In this document: piece by piece, positions 17,423 to 25,489 of the stretch | Position numbering within the stretch: the stretch's first letter is position 1 | How the letters are laid out: every line of letters starts with the position of its first letter | Assembly (NCBI RefSeq): GCF_902706285.1 | Contig: NZ_CACSKD010000013.1 | Location: 1 to 64,000 of the forward strand | Direction of reading: 5' to 3' | DNA length: 64,000 bases | DNA from: Rhizobium sp. 18055 | GTDB lineage: Bacteria > Pseudomonadota > Alphaproteobacteria > Rhizobiales > Rhizobiaceae | Translations under genes and position numbers: made by a program | Notes under the pieces: generated by a model | What the model was told of the DNA's origin: nothing | Database searches by the model: none | What the model saw: only the letters and a program-made list of their open reading frames with translations

Positions 17423-17962
17423 ATGGAAGTATTGCTTTCCCCTGATGCCTTGAGGGCCGCCCGAAACCTAGCTGGCTTGAGTCAGCGTAGTCTTGAAGAT
17501 GCTGCAAAAGTTGCACGCAGCTCGATCGTTGCAGCGGAAAGCCCTAACGCGCCTAGCTCATCCACAATGGTGAAACTTCGAAGCTTCTATGAGACGCGAG
17601 GCATGGAGTTTGTCGGCACAGTCGATCTCGCGACTGGCATTCCGTCAGGATTAGGCGTGCGGTGGCGTATGCCGTCGCAAATTCCACCGTCCAACGAACA
17701 AGACCAGATCGTTCATACGGAGCCAAGCGGACTTGCCTTCGCAGCGGCGCGAGGTTTATTGAATTTGAAGCAATCCGACATTGTCACTTTGGCAAAAATT
17801 TCGGAATACAAAATTCGATCCCTCGAAGCAAAGAGGCCCGTCGATGAACAGAGCCAGAAACTTCTCCGCACATTCTACGAGATAAACGGGATTGAGTTCC
17901 TCGGTTGGGGAGATGTGTCGCGGGGGGTATTCTACGGCGTGGGTGTAAGGCGGATTGGATAA
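17423..17962 (+). CDS. Tandem XRE-type HTH regulator
   Basis: The 179-residue protein contains two Cro/C1-type helix-turn-helix repeats in tandem, each followed by the same tail. Repeat one covers about residues 5-60 (RAARNLAGLSQRSLEDAAKV, then KLRSFYETRGMEFVG) and repeat two about 100-165 (AARGLLNLKQSDIVTLAKIS, then LLRTFYEINGIEFLG). The xxFYExxGxEF tail is typical of small island-borne XRE proteins. Two HTHs in one chain mimic a pre-formed dimer and may bind the divergent gap and the perfect repeat touching its own start. It is divergent from the DUF6634/MPE/protease operon, which it probably represses (inference). Confidence 0.85.
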   Translation: MEVLLSPDALRAARNLAGLSQRSLEDAAKVARSSIVAAESPNAPSSSTMVKLRSFYETRGMEFVGTVDLATGIPSGLGVRWRMPSQIPPSNEQDQIVHTEPSGLAFAAARGLLNLKQSDIVTLAKISEYKIRSLEAKRPVDEQSQKLLRTFYEINGIEFLGWGDVSRGVFYGVGVRRIG

Positions 17963-18413
17963 TCGCTATCTTCACTCAATCCGCTATCCTGACCAGGTAG
18001 AATATAGCTGTCCGTTGATCGCTGCCCCTCGCTACGCTCGGGGTGCAAGCCGGAATAGTCGGATATTGACGGCTGTCGCCGACTTTCTTTCTCAAGAAGA
18101 CGGCGTTGGCCGGCTTGCTTGCAACGTGATGAGCCGCTCGCCCGGCCAAGCCTTACTCGGTTTCACCGAAATGGAATCCGCCTACGGGCGGATGCTTTGT
18201 AAGTTGACAGTGATCGCTTGGGGCGATCCCCTTCTCCACTGACGTCTGGAAGTGTCGACGAGGCGGGTTCGATCAGCGATCGGAAGGTGTCGCCGCCTTG
18301 AACCGCCGTAACCCCAGGCCCACGGTGCGTGGCTCCGCCCTGCGGGCGACAACCACAACCGGGAAGTGTGGTCCGTTCAAGCTTTACAAAATTAGATCGT
18401 TCCGAGCCTAGCA
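17963..18413. other. Hairpin-rich gene-poor tract at the island edge
   Basis: I see no convincing gene. The stretch is packed with short perfect inverted repeats: TCCGCC-TACG-GGCGGA near 18177, GATCGC-TTGGG-GCGATC near 18210 and GCCC-TGC-GGGC near 18340. An open frame (17955-18242) covers part of it but has no ribosome site and its content follows the hairpins. Position between the last island gene and ssb makes it a candidate for the right boundary of the island. Confidence 0.5.
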
Positions 18414-18521
18414 AAAAGCCCGCCTAACCGAGGCGGGCTTTTGTCAAGCTGAAAACATAGTACTATCCGAAAGATAGCATCCCAAACTTTACAAATTCAA
18501 AATCGTTCCGACCTAAAACGG
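18382..18521. repeat. Imperfect direct repeat of the ssb 3' terminus
   Basis: The stretch starting CTTTACAAAATTAGATCGTT at 18382 reappears at 18487 as CTTTACAAATTCAAAATCGT, sharing ATCGTTCCGA and CCTA, over about 30 bases. The second copy overlaps the ssb stop codon. The terminator lies between the copies. Such duplication of a gene's 3' end is what integration or a nested insertion leaves, but a local duplication is also possible. Confidence 0.45.
18414..18442. terminator. Bidirectional rho-independent terminator (ssb)
   Basis: An 11-bp perfect stem, AAAAGCCCGCC/GGCGGGCTTTT, with loop TAACCGA, carries A and T runs on both sides. It ends ssb transcripts 70 bases after the stop and would also stop transcription leaving the island. 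Confidence 0.9.
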
Positions 18522-19076
18522 GATGTCATCATCCAGATCACGCGAGAAGTTGCCACCGCCGCCGCCGGCACTGGCACCGCCGCCGCCACGACCGGATGAC
18601 TTCGAAGGCGCGCCGTAATCGTCGCCATAGCCACCGCCGCCGCCGCCGAAGTCGTCGCCACCGCCGGCATTGCCGCCGCGACCACCACCGAAGCCGCCGC
18701 CAGCAGATGCACCGCCGCCTTCGCCACGGCCATCAAGCATCGTCAGCGTCGAGCCGAAGCCCTGCAGCACCACTTCCGTCGAATAACGGTCCTGGCCCTG
18801 CTGGTCCTGCCACTTGCGGGTCTGCAGCGCGCCTTCGATATAGAGCTTGGCACCCTTCTTGACGTACTGCTCGATGACCTTGCACAGGCCTTCGTTGAAG
18901 ACCACGACCGTATGCCATTCGGTCTTTTCGCGGCGCTCGCCGGAGGTGCGGTCGCGCCAGGTCTCGGAGGTCGCGATCCGCAGGTTGGCGATCGGCCGGC
19001 CATCCTGCGTGCGACGGATTTCGGGGTCGGCACCCACGTTCCCGATCAGAATTACCTTGTTTACGCTGCCAGCCAT
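18513..19076 (-). CDS. ssb: Single-stranded DNA-binding protein
   Basis: This is the essential SSB, which coats single-stranded DNA in replication, repair and recombination. The OB-fold covers residues 1-110 (MAGSVNKVILIGNVGADPE start, WHTVVVF and YIEGALQTRKW strands). A Gly-rich disordered linker (about 118-175) follows, then the acidic DDDIPF tip that recruits partner proteins. The start chosen is the ATG at 19076, giving 187 residues; an upstream open frame to 19181 is not conserved-looking. It is divergent from uvrA and shares the LexA box at 19190-19204, so SOS induction is expected. Confidence 0.97.
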   Translation of the reverse strand: MAGSVNKVILIGNVGADPEIRRTQDGRPIANLRIATSETWRDRTSGERREKTEWHTVVVFNEGLCKVIEQYVKKGAKLYIEGALQTRKWQDQQGQDRYSTEVVLQGFGSTLTMLDGRGEGGGASAGGGFGGGRGGNAGGGDDFGGGGGGYGDDYGAPSKSSGRGGGGASAGGGGGNFSRDLDDDIPF

Positions 19077-19189
19077 ACTTTTCACCCTACCTGCCGCCCT
19101 GCCCGGCGGCGCTTGAAACAATCGGTGCACCTTAAACCATAGAGGCCGCGCAATGGACGTCCATAGCCGGTTCATCCACAAGGAATTTT

Positions 19190-19204
19190 GTTCTTTATTT
19201 GTTC
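19190..19204. promoter_or_regulatory. LexA box shared by ssb and uvrA
   Basis: GTTC-N7-GTTC (GTTC at 19190-19193 and 19201-19204, spacer TTTATTT) matches the alphaproteobacterial direct-repeat SOS box exactly. It lies 114 bases upstream of ssb and 123 upstream of uvrA, both known SOS genes in this group. Confidence 0.88.
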
Positions 19205-19326
19205 TATTTTATCCCTATGATCCTGTCAACAGAATCGAAAACCTTGCACCAGATGGACAATCAGCCTCGACTCGCCCGCCTTCATCACTAAATAAGGGGC
19301 TTGTTCCAGCACAGAAGCAGAAAACG

Positions 19327-22248
19327 ATGAGCGAACTGAAGACGATTTCCATCCGCGGCGCGCGTGAGCACAATCTGAAGGGCATCGACCTCGATCTGCC
19401 GCGCAACAAGCTCATCGTCATGACAGGTCTGTCAGGCTCGGGCAAATCCTCCCTCGCCTTCGACACCATCTATGCCGAGGGCCAGCGGCGCTATGTCGAA
19501 AGCCTGTCGGCCTATGCCCGCCAGTTCCTCGAGATGATGCAGAAGCCTGACGTCGACCAGATCGACGGCCTGTCGCCGGCCATCTCCATCGAGCAGAAGA
19601 CGACCTCGCGCAATCCGCGCTCGACGGTCGGCACGGTCACCGAAATCCACGACTACATGCGCCTGCTGTTTGCCCGCGTCGGCGTGCCCTATTCGCCGGC
19701 CACAGGCCTGCCGATCGAGAGCCAGACGGTCAGCCAGATGGTCGATCGCATCCTCGCCTTCGAGGAAGGCACCCGCCTGTTCATTCTTGCCCCGCTGGTG
19801 CGCGGCCGCAAGGGCGAGTACAAGAAGGAACTGGCGGAGCTCATGAAAAAGGGCTTTCAGCGCGTCAAGATCGACGGCCAGTTCTATGAAATCGCCGATG
19901 CGCCAACGCTCGACAAGAAATACAAGCATGACATCGACATTGTCGTCGATCGTGTGGTCGTGCGGGCCGATGTCTCCGCCCGTCTGGCAGACAGCCTCGA
20001 GACCTCGCTGAAGCTGGCCGATGGCCTCGCCATCGCCGAATTCGCCGACAAGCCTTTGCCCGTCGAGGAAACCGCCGCTGGCGGTTCCGCCAACAAGTCG
20101 CTGAACGAGACGCATGAGCGCGTGCTGTTTTCGGAAAAGTTCGCTTGCCCGGTCTCCGGCTTCACGATCTCCGAGATCGAGCCGCGGCTGTTCTCCTTCA
20201 ACAACCCGGCCGGCGCCTGCCCGACCTGCGACGGCCTCGGCGCCCAGCAGAAGATCGACGCCAACCTGATCGTGCCGGAGCCGGAGCGGACGTTGCGCGA
20301 CGGCGCCATCGCCCCATGGGCAAAGTCAACCTCGCCCTATTACAACCAGACGCTGGAAGCGCTCGGCAAGCACTTCGGCTTCAAGCTGGCCGCCCGCTGG
20401 AACGATCTGCCGCTGAAGGTCCAGGAGATCATTCTCAACGGTACGGAAGAAAAGATCGAATTCCACTACGCCGACGGCGCCCGCTCCTACACCACGCACA
20501 AGAATTTCGAAGGTATCATCACCAATCTCGAGCGCCGCTGGAAGGAAACCGACAGCGCCTGGGCGCGCGAGGAAATCGAGCGCTACATGTCGGCCGCTCC
20601 CTGCCCGTCCTGCAAGGGCTTTCGCCTGAAGCCGGAAGCGCTGGCGGTGAAGATCGACAAGCTGCATATCGGCGAGGTCAGCAACATGTCGATCCGCGTC
20701 GCCCGCGACTGGTTCGAAGTGCTGCCCGAAGCGCTGAGCACCAAGCAGAACGAAATCGCCGTCCGCATCCTGAAAGAGATCAGGGACCGCCTGCGCTTCC
20801 TCAACGACGTCGGGCTGGAATATCTCAGCCTGTCGCGCAATTCCGGCTCGCTCTCCGGCGGCGAGAGCCAGCGCATCCGTCTGGCATCGCAGATCGGCTC
20901 CGGCCTGACCGGCGTTCTCTACGTGCTCGACGAGCCGTCGATCGGCCTGCACCAGCGCGACAATGCCCGGCTGCTGGTAACGCTGAAGCACCTGCGCGAC
21001 ATCGGCAACACCGTCATCGTTGTCGAACATGACGAGGACGCCATCCTGCAAGCCGACGACGTCGTCGATATCGGCCCGGCCGCCGGCGTCCATGGCGGCG
21101 AGGTCATCGCCCATGGCACGCCCCAGGATATCATGGCCAACCCGAAGTCACTGACCGGTAAATACCTGTCGGGCGAACTCGGCGTGCCGGTTCCCGACGA
21201 GCGCCGCAAGATCAAGAAGGGCAAGGAAATCAAGATTGTCGGCGCCCGCGGCAACAACCTGAAGAATGTCACGGCAGCAATCCCGCTCGGCGTCTTCACC
21301 GCAGTCACGGGCGTTTCAGGGGGTGGCAAGTCCACCTTCCTGATCGAGACGCTCTACAAGTCCGCCGCCCGCCGCGTCATGGGTGCGCGCGAAATTCCTG
21401 CCGATCACGACCGCATCGACGGCTTCGAGCATATCGACAAGGTCATCGACATCGACCAGTCGCCGATCGGCCGCACGCCGCGCTCCAATCCGGCCACCTA
21501 TACCGGCGCCTTCACGCCGATCCGCGACTGGTTCGCCGGCCTGCCGGAAGCGAAAGCCCGCGGCTATCAGCCTGGCCGCTTCTCCTTCAACGTCAAGGGT
21601 GGCCGGTGCGAGGCCTGCCAGGGCGACGGCGTCATCAAGATCGAGATGCACTTCCTGCCCGACGTCTACGTCACCTGTGACGTCTGCCACGGCAAGCGCT
21701 ACAACCGCGAAACCCTCGACGTCACTTTCAAGCAGAAGTCGATCGCCGACGTGCTGGATATGACCGTCGAGGAAGGCGTCGATTTCTTCGCCGCCGTTCC
21801 CGCGGTGCGCGACAAGCTGCAATCGCTGAAGGATGTCGGCCTCGGCTACATCAAGGTCGGCCAGCAGGCCAACACGCTCTCGGGCGGTGAAGCCCAGCGC
21901 GTCAAGCTCGCCAAGGAACTGTCGAAGCGCTCGACCGGCCGCACACTCTACATCCTCGACGAACCGACCACCGGCCTGCACTTCCACGACGTCGCCAAGC
22001 TGCTCGAAATGCTGCACGAACTGGTCAACCAGGGCAACTCCGTGGTGGTCATCGAGCACAATCTCGAAGTCATCAAGACCGCAGACTGGGTGCTGGACTT
22101 CGGTCCAGAAGGCGGCGACGGCGGTGGCGAGATCGTGGCTGTCGGTACACCGGAGGCGATCGTCAAGGAAAAGCGCTCCTACACCGGCCACTTCCTCAAG
22201 GATCTGCTGGAGCGGCGTCCGGTGCGAAAGGTTGCGGCGGCGGAGTGA
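19327..22248 (+). CDS. uvrA: Excinuclease ABC subunit A
   Basis: This 973-residue damage-recognition ATPase of nucleotide excision repair has two ABC modules. The N-terminal one has Walker A GLSGSGKSS near residue 36, and the C-terminal one GVSGGGKST near 660. Each has a signature LSGGE (SGGESQRIRLA and SGGEAQRVKLA) and Walker B LDEP. Zinc modules include CPTCDGLG, CPSCKG, and CEACQGDG with CDVCHGKRYN. The start is the ATG at 19327 (MSELKTISIRGAREHNLKG). It is expected to be SOS-controlled from the LexA box upstream. Its stop overlaps the GTG of the following DUF4258 gene. Confidence 0.98.
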   Translation: MSELKTISIRGAREHNLKGIDLDLPRNKLIVMTGLSGSGKSSLAFDTIYAEGQRRYVESLSAYARQFLEMMQKPDVDQIDGLSPAISIEQKTTSRNPRSTVGTVTEIHDYMRLLFARVGVPYSPATGLPIESQTVSQMVDRILAFEEGTRLFILAPLVRGRKGEYKKELAELMKKGFQRVKIDGQFYEIADAPTLDKKYKHDIDIVVDRVVVRADVSARLADSLETSLKLADGLAIAEFADKPLPVEETAAGGSANKSLNETHERVLFSEKFACPVSGFTISEIEPRLFSFNNPAGACPTCDGLGAQQKIDANLIVPEPERTLRDGAIAPWAKSTSPYYNQTLEALGKHFGFKLAARWNDLPLKVQEIILNGTEEKIEFHYADGARSYTTHKNFEGIITNLERRWKETDSAWAREEIERYMSAAPCPSCKGFRLKPEALAVKIDKLHIGEVSNMSIRVARDWFEVLPEALSTKQNEIAVRILKEIRDRLRFLNDVGLEYLSLSRNSGSLSGGESQRIRLASQIGSGLTGVLYVLDEPSIGLHQRDNARLLVTLKHLRDIGNTVIVVEHDEDAILQADDVVDIGPAAGVHGGEVIAHGTPQDIMANPKSLTGKYLSGELGVPVPDERRKIKKGKEIKIVGARGNNLKNVTAAIPLGVFTAVTGVSGGGKSTFLIETLYKSAARRVMGAREIPADHDRIDGFEHIDKVIDIDQSPIGRTPRSNPATYTGAFTPIRDWFAGLPEAKARGYQPGRFSFNVKGGRCEACQGDGVIKIEMHFLPDVYVTCDVCHGKRYNRETLDVTFKQKSIADVLDMTVEEGVDFFAAVPAVRDKLQSLKDVGLGYIKVGQQANTLSGGEAQRVKLAKELSKRSTGRTLYILDEPTTGLHFHDVAKLLEMLHELVNQGNSVVVIEHNLEVIKTADWVLDFGPEGGDGGGEIVAVGTPEAIVKEKRSYTGHFLKDLLERRPVRKVAAAE

Positions 22249-22571
22249 GCGATATTCTTTCCAATGTGCGTGCGCTGATTGCTGACGGAAAGTTCAGAAT
22301 TTCTGCGCACGCCTTGAAGGAATTACTGGACGACGATCTGCTGATCGAACCGTTGGTTGCCGGAATAGTCTCCGCGATCTCTGTGGAAGAATACCGGGAC
22401 TATCATAAGGGACCATGTGTTCTGGTTCTACAGACGGACGAACGAGGCAGGCCGATTCATCTGCTTTGGGGTATACCGGCGGGAGCAACTGAGCCTGCTG
22501 TATTGATTACCGCATATGTTCCAGACTCGGAACGCTGGAACGACGATTTCACCAGGAGGACGCAGCAATGA
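22245..22571 (+). CDS. DUF4258 protein, possible toxin of a TA pair
   Basis: This 108-residue protein has the DUF4258 pattern: FRISAHALKELLDDDL (a His followed by an acidic helix), YRDYHKGPCVLVLQ and IHLLWGIP. DUF4258 belongs to the RelE/BrnT-like RNase-toxin fold. GTG start overlaps the uvrA stop (GTGA), and the end overlaps the next small gene (ATGA), giving unusual coupling of a possible toxin to an SOS repair gene. The pair may instead be a harmless fold relative; toxicity is inferred from family only. Confidence 0.75.
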   Translation: MSDILSNVRALIADGKFRISAHALKELLDDDLLIEPLVAGIVSAISVEEYRDYHKGPCVLVLQTDERGRPIHLLWGIPAGATEPAVLITAYVPDSERWNDDFTRRTQQ

Positions 22572-22831
22572 CGAGACAGACGTTGCAGCTCATTCGTGAA
22601 GGGGAATACGCCGCGGAGGTTCTCGTTGAGCTTCACGACGACGGTGGTGAATGGTCTCCAACTGTAGGCCCCGAAGATATCAAGAAATTGGATCGCGTAC
22701 GACGCGCCCTGCGAGACGGCAATTTTGAGCTCGCTGAGAAGGATGCTCGTGTTTTCAGGTTGGTGCCGCGCGAGACCGGATATGTGAAGACCGGTTTTGC
22801 CGAAAATAAGCAGAATGGATTCAAACCATGA
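22568..22831 (+). CDS. Small partner of the DUF4258 protein, possible antitoxin
   Basis: This is an 87-residue acidic protein with a two-strand start (LQLIREGEYAAEVLVELHDD), a WSPTVGPEDIKKLDRVRRAL helix and a FRLVPRE strand near the end. It is often found directly after DUF4258 genes. It overlaps the upstream gene by ATGA and the downstream DUF72 gene by ATGA. Its size, order and coupling fit an antitoxin or regulator, with no direct evidence. Confidence 0.65.
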   Translation: MTRQTLQLIREGEYAAEVLVELHDDGGEWSPTVGPEDIKKLDRVRRALRDGNFELAEKDARVFRLVPRETGYVKTGFAENKQNGFKP

Positions 22832-23634
22832 CCACATCGGGAACGATCCGCGTCGGTATCGGCGGCTGGACCTTCGAAGCGTGGCGGGATCATTTTTATC
22901 CCGGAACCTTGAAGCAGAAGGACGAGCTGAACTATGCCAGCCGTCAGTTGAAGGTGATCGAGGTCAATGGCACCTATTACGGCTCTCAGAAGCCTGAGAC
23001 ATTCGCCAAATGGGCCGCTGATGTGCCCGAAGGCTTCGTCTTCTCTTTGAAGGCCAGCCGCTACAGCACCAATCGCAAGATCCTCGCCGAAGCCGGTGAA
23101 TCGATCGAGCGCTTTCTCGGCCAGGGTATCGTCGAGCTGGGTCCGCATCTCGGGCCCATCCTCTGGCAGTTCGCCCCCACCAAGAAATTCGAACCCGACG
23201 ATTTCGAAGGTTTCCTGAAGCTGTTGCCGGACAAGCAGGACGGCTTGCCGTTGAAGCATGTGGTCGAAGTCCGGCACGATAGCTTCAAGGTGCCTGAATT
23301 CATCTCCCTGCTGGAGAAATATGGCGTCGCGCCTGTCCTGGCCGAGCATTTCGATTATCCGATGATCGCGGATGTCACCGCCGACTTCGTCTACGCCCGC
23401 CTGCAGAAGGGTTCAGACGAGATCAGGACATGCTATCCCGAGGCGGATCTTGCCGCCTGGGCACGACGGCTGCAAAGCTGGGCCGCCGGCGAGGTGCCGG
23501 ACGACCTGCCGCTGGTCGACAAGGATCACAAGCCAAAGCAGCAGCCGCGCGACGTCTTCGCCTTCATGATCCACGAAGGCAAGGTCAACGCCCCCTTCGG
23601 CGCCATCGCCCTTCAGCAGGCAGTCGATCGTTAG
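22828..23634 (+). CDS. DUF72 (YecE-like) protein
   Basis: This 268-residue TIM-barrel-like protein has DUF72 hallmarks: IRVGIGGWTFEAWRDHFYP at the start, INDUCED-like strand VIEVNGTYYGSQKPETFAKW, FSLKASRYSTN near residue 70, GPILWQFAP near 110 and VVEVRHDSF near 145. The biochemical role of the family is unknown. It is translationally coupled to the preceding small gene (ATGA) and ends the uvrA-linked chain. A convergent terminator separates it from nnr. Confidence 0.9.
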   Translation: MTTSGTIRVGIGGWTFEAWRDHFYPGTLKQKDELNYASRQLKVIEVNGTYYGSQKPETFAKWAADVPEGFVFSLKASRYSTNRKILAEAGESIERFLGQGIVELGPHLGPILWQFAPTKKFEPDDFEGFLKLLPDKQDGLPLKHVVEVRHDSFKVPEFISLLEKYGVAPVLAEHFDYPMIADVTADFVYARLQKGSDEIRTCYPEADLAAWARRLQSWAAGEVPDDLPLVDKDHKPKQQPRDVFAFMIHEGKVNAPFGAIALQQAVDR

Positions 23635-23640
23635 GTTCTT

Positions 23641-23660
23641 TTCCAGCATTTCTGCTGGAA
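23641..23660. terminator. Bidirectional hairpin between DUF72 gene and nnr
   Basis: Perfect 8-bp stem TTCCAGCA/TGCTGGAA with a TTTC loop lies between the two convergent stops. A short T run precedes it on one side, so termination is plausible in both directions. Confidence 0.65.
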
Positions 23661-23671
23661 TGCTGTCGCCG

Positions 23672-25159
23672 TCAAAGCGGCAGCACCTGCGCCACGAGGT
23701 CTTCGGCGGTCAGCCCCTTGCCGGCCCGCATCCCGGCCTCTCCGTGCAGATGGACCCCGGCTGCTGCCGCCTCGAAGGCCGGCAGTCCCTGCGCCATCAG
23801 CGCCCCGATGATCCCCGCCAGAACGTCGCCTGAGCCTGCGGTGGCGAGCCAGATCGGCGCATTGGTGTTGATCAGCGCCCGCCCGTCCGGTGAGGCGATC
23901 ACGGTGTCGGCGCCCTTGTAGACGATGGCTGCGTTGGCGCGTGCAGCGGCGGCCTGCGCCTTGTCCACCTTGCCCATCCCTTTGTCGGCCGCAATGTCGG
24001 GAAACAGGCGGGCAAATTCGCCTTCGTGCGGGGTCAGCACCAGCCGCGTCTCGCCCTCGGCAAACAGACTGAACAGCTCGTCAGGATTATCGCGAAACGA
24101 TGTAATCCCGTCGGCATCGAGAACCAGATGCCGATCGGAAAGGGCTGCGACAAAGCTGCGCGCCTTTGCGCCCGCTCCAAAACCCGGCCCGAGAACAAAG
24201 CTGCGCAGCCGCGTGTCTCCCAGCCATTCGACAAGATCGGCCTCTCCATCGATCGGGTGCAGCATCACGGCCGTCAGCTGCGTGGCGTTTTCATCAATCG
24301 CGTTGCGGGGCGAGGCGATCGTCACCAGTCCGGCGCCCGCCTTCAGCCCGGACATCGCAGACATCCGCGCCGCCCCCGTCTTGCTGGCCTCGCCTGAAAA
24401 GACCACGAGATGGCCGCGCTTGTACTTGTGGGTCTCCTGCCCCGATGACGGCAGGAACGCCTCCCACTGCTCCGGACGGTTCTCCGCCAGCCTGCCGGAG
24501 GCCTGCGCACGCACGATCCGAGCCGGTATGCCTATATCCAGCACCTCGAGCGCGCCGCAGAGCTCCCTGCCCGGCATCAGCAGATGCCCGGGTTTGCGGG
24601 TCATGAAGGTGATCGTCCGCTCAGCGGCAAATGCCGACCCCAGCACCATCCCGGTTCGCCCGTCGAGGCCCGATGGCAGATCCACGGCAAGTACCGGTGT
24701 TGCGGCCTCGGCGATACGCTCGATAACGGCGCCGACCGCCTCCGGCACCGCGCGCGCCAACCCGGCCCCGAACAGCGCATCGATCACCACGTCGCCTGCG
24801 GTTGGCTGATAATCCTCCAGCGGCCGGCTCGACTGTGGCCATTGAGCAAACGCCCGCGCAGCGTCACCCTTCAGCCTTGCGGTATCCCCCAGATAAAACA
24901 GAGCGACCGGCACACCGCTCTCCACCAGGCACCGAGCAGCGATATATCCATCGCCACCGTTGTTGCCCGGGCCGCACAGGATGACGGCACGCATAGCAGC
25001 GGGATGGAAACGCAGAAACACCGCCGCCACCCCCGCGCCTGCCTGCTGCATGAGGCCGAAACTGTCGATACCAGAGGCCGCAGCAGCGGCATCAACGGCA
25101 GCCATTTCGGCGGGCAAAAGAAGAAGGTCGGCGAGATGCTTGTCCATCCGGGTATTCAA
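23672..25159 (-). CDS. nnr: Bifunctional NAD(P)H-hydrate epimerase/dehydratase
   Basis: This 495-residue enzyme repairs hydrated NAD(P)H. The N-terminal YjeF_N epimerase domain (about 1-215) has the CGPGNNGGDGYIAARCL signature near residue 60 and VDLPSGLDGRTG near 160. The C-terminal ribokinase-like dehydratase domain (about 225-495) has KYKRGHLVVFSG, VLDADG, LTPHEGEFARLF and the AGSGDVLAGIIGALMAQG ATP/ADP-binding loop near 455. Start at 25159 (MNTRMDKH); the ATG at 25147 is equally possible. Upstream lies the 330-base gap shared with the divergent glnBA promoter. Confidence 0.95.
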   Translation of the reverse strand: MNTRMDKHLADLLLLPAEMAAVDAAAAASGIDSFGLMQQAGAGVAAVFLRFHPAAMRAVILCGPGNNGGDGYIAARCLVESGVPVALFYLGDTARLKGDAARAFAQWPQSSRPLEDYQPTAGDVVIDALFGAGLARAVPEAVGAVIERIAEAATPVLAVDLPSGLDGRTGMVLGSAFAAERTITFMTRKPGHLLMPGRELCGALEVLDIGIPARIVRAQASGRLAENRPEQWEAFLPSSGQETHKYKRGHLVVFSGEASKTGAARMSAMSGLKAGAGLVTIASPRNAIDENATQLTAVMLHPIDGEADLVEWLGDTRLRSFVLGPGFGAGAKARSFVAALSDRHLVLDADGITSFRDNPDELFSLFAEGETRLVLTPHEGEFARLFPDIAADKGMGKVDKAQAAAARANAAIVYKGADTVIASPDGRALINTNAPIWLATAGSGDVLAGIIGALMAQGLPAFEAAAAGVHLHGEAGMRAGKGLTAEDLVAQVLPL

Positions 25160-25414
25160 TCAGAAACCGCCTAAAAAACAACCTGTTGACACAAAACATC
25201 AAAGATCATTATTTAGTCATATGCACATTTTTTAACCCTCGCACAACAAGACGAGAATAGCATGAGGCATCGCGCATATTCCGCATCTCGGTCCAATTTT
25301 AAGCTTTCCGCTCTAATTTCTATCCGATTTTGACAAAAAAATCGTTGTGAATGCTCAAAATCACTCGACTTTCGGCTCATCTGCCCCATTTTCTTAAAGA
25401 TTCCGCTTTCCAAC

Positions 25415-25429
25415 TGGCACGATAACTGC
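25415..25429 (+). promoter_or_regulatory. Sigma-54 promoter of glnB-glnA
   Basis: TGGCACG (25415-25421), four bases, then CTGC (25426-25429) matches the -24/-12 consensus TGGCACG-N4-TTGC with one change. It lies about 61 bases before glnB, where rhizobia are known to have an NtrC-dependent promoter. A second candidate, TTGACA at 25186-25191, may be a housekeeping promoter. No strong NtrC site was found in the rest of the 330-base gap. Confidence 0.82.
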
Positions 25430-25489
25430 ATCATATCGGGGGGTGGGTATGAACCTGCTATAACGGGAGAAGCGGAGAGTCATTTTCTC

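Noticed and set aside
17955..18242. A 95-codon open frame after the tandem-HTH gene
   Set aside because: It overlaps the previous gene's end, has no ribosome site and runs through hairpins.
18382..18521. Direct repeats as proven attL/attR
   Set aside because: Both copies lie within 105 bases at the same end and are imperfect; the far island end is outside the window.
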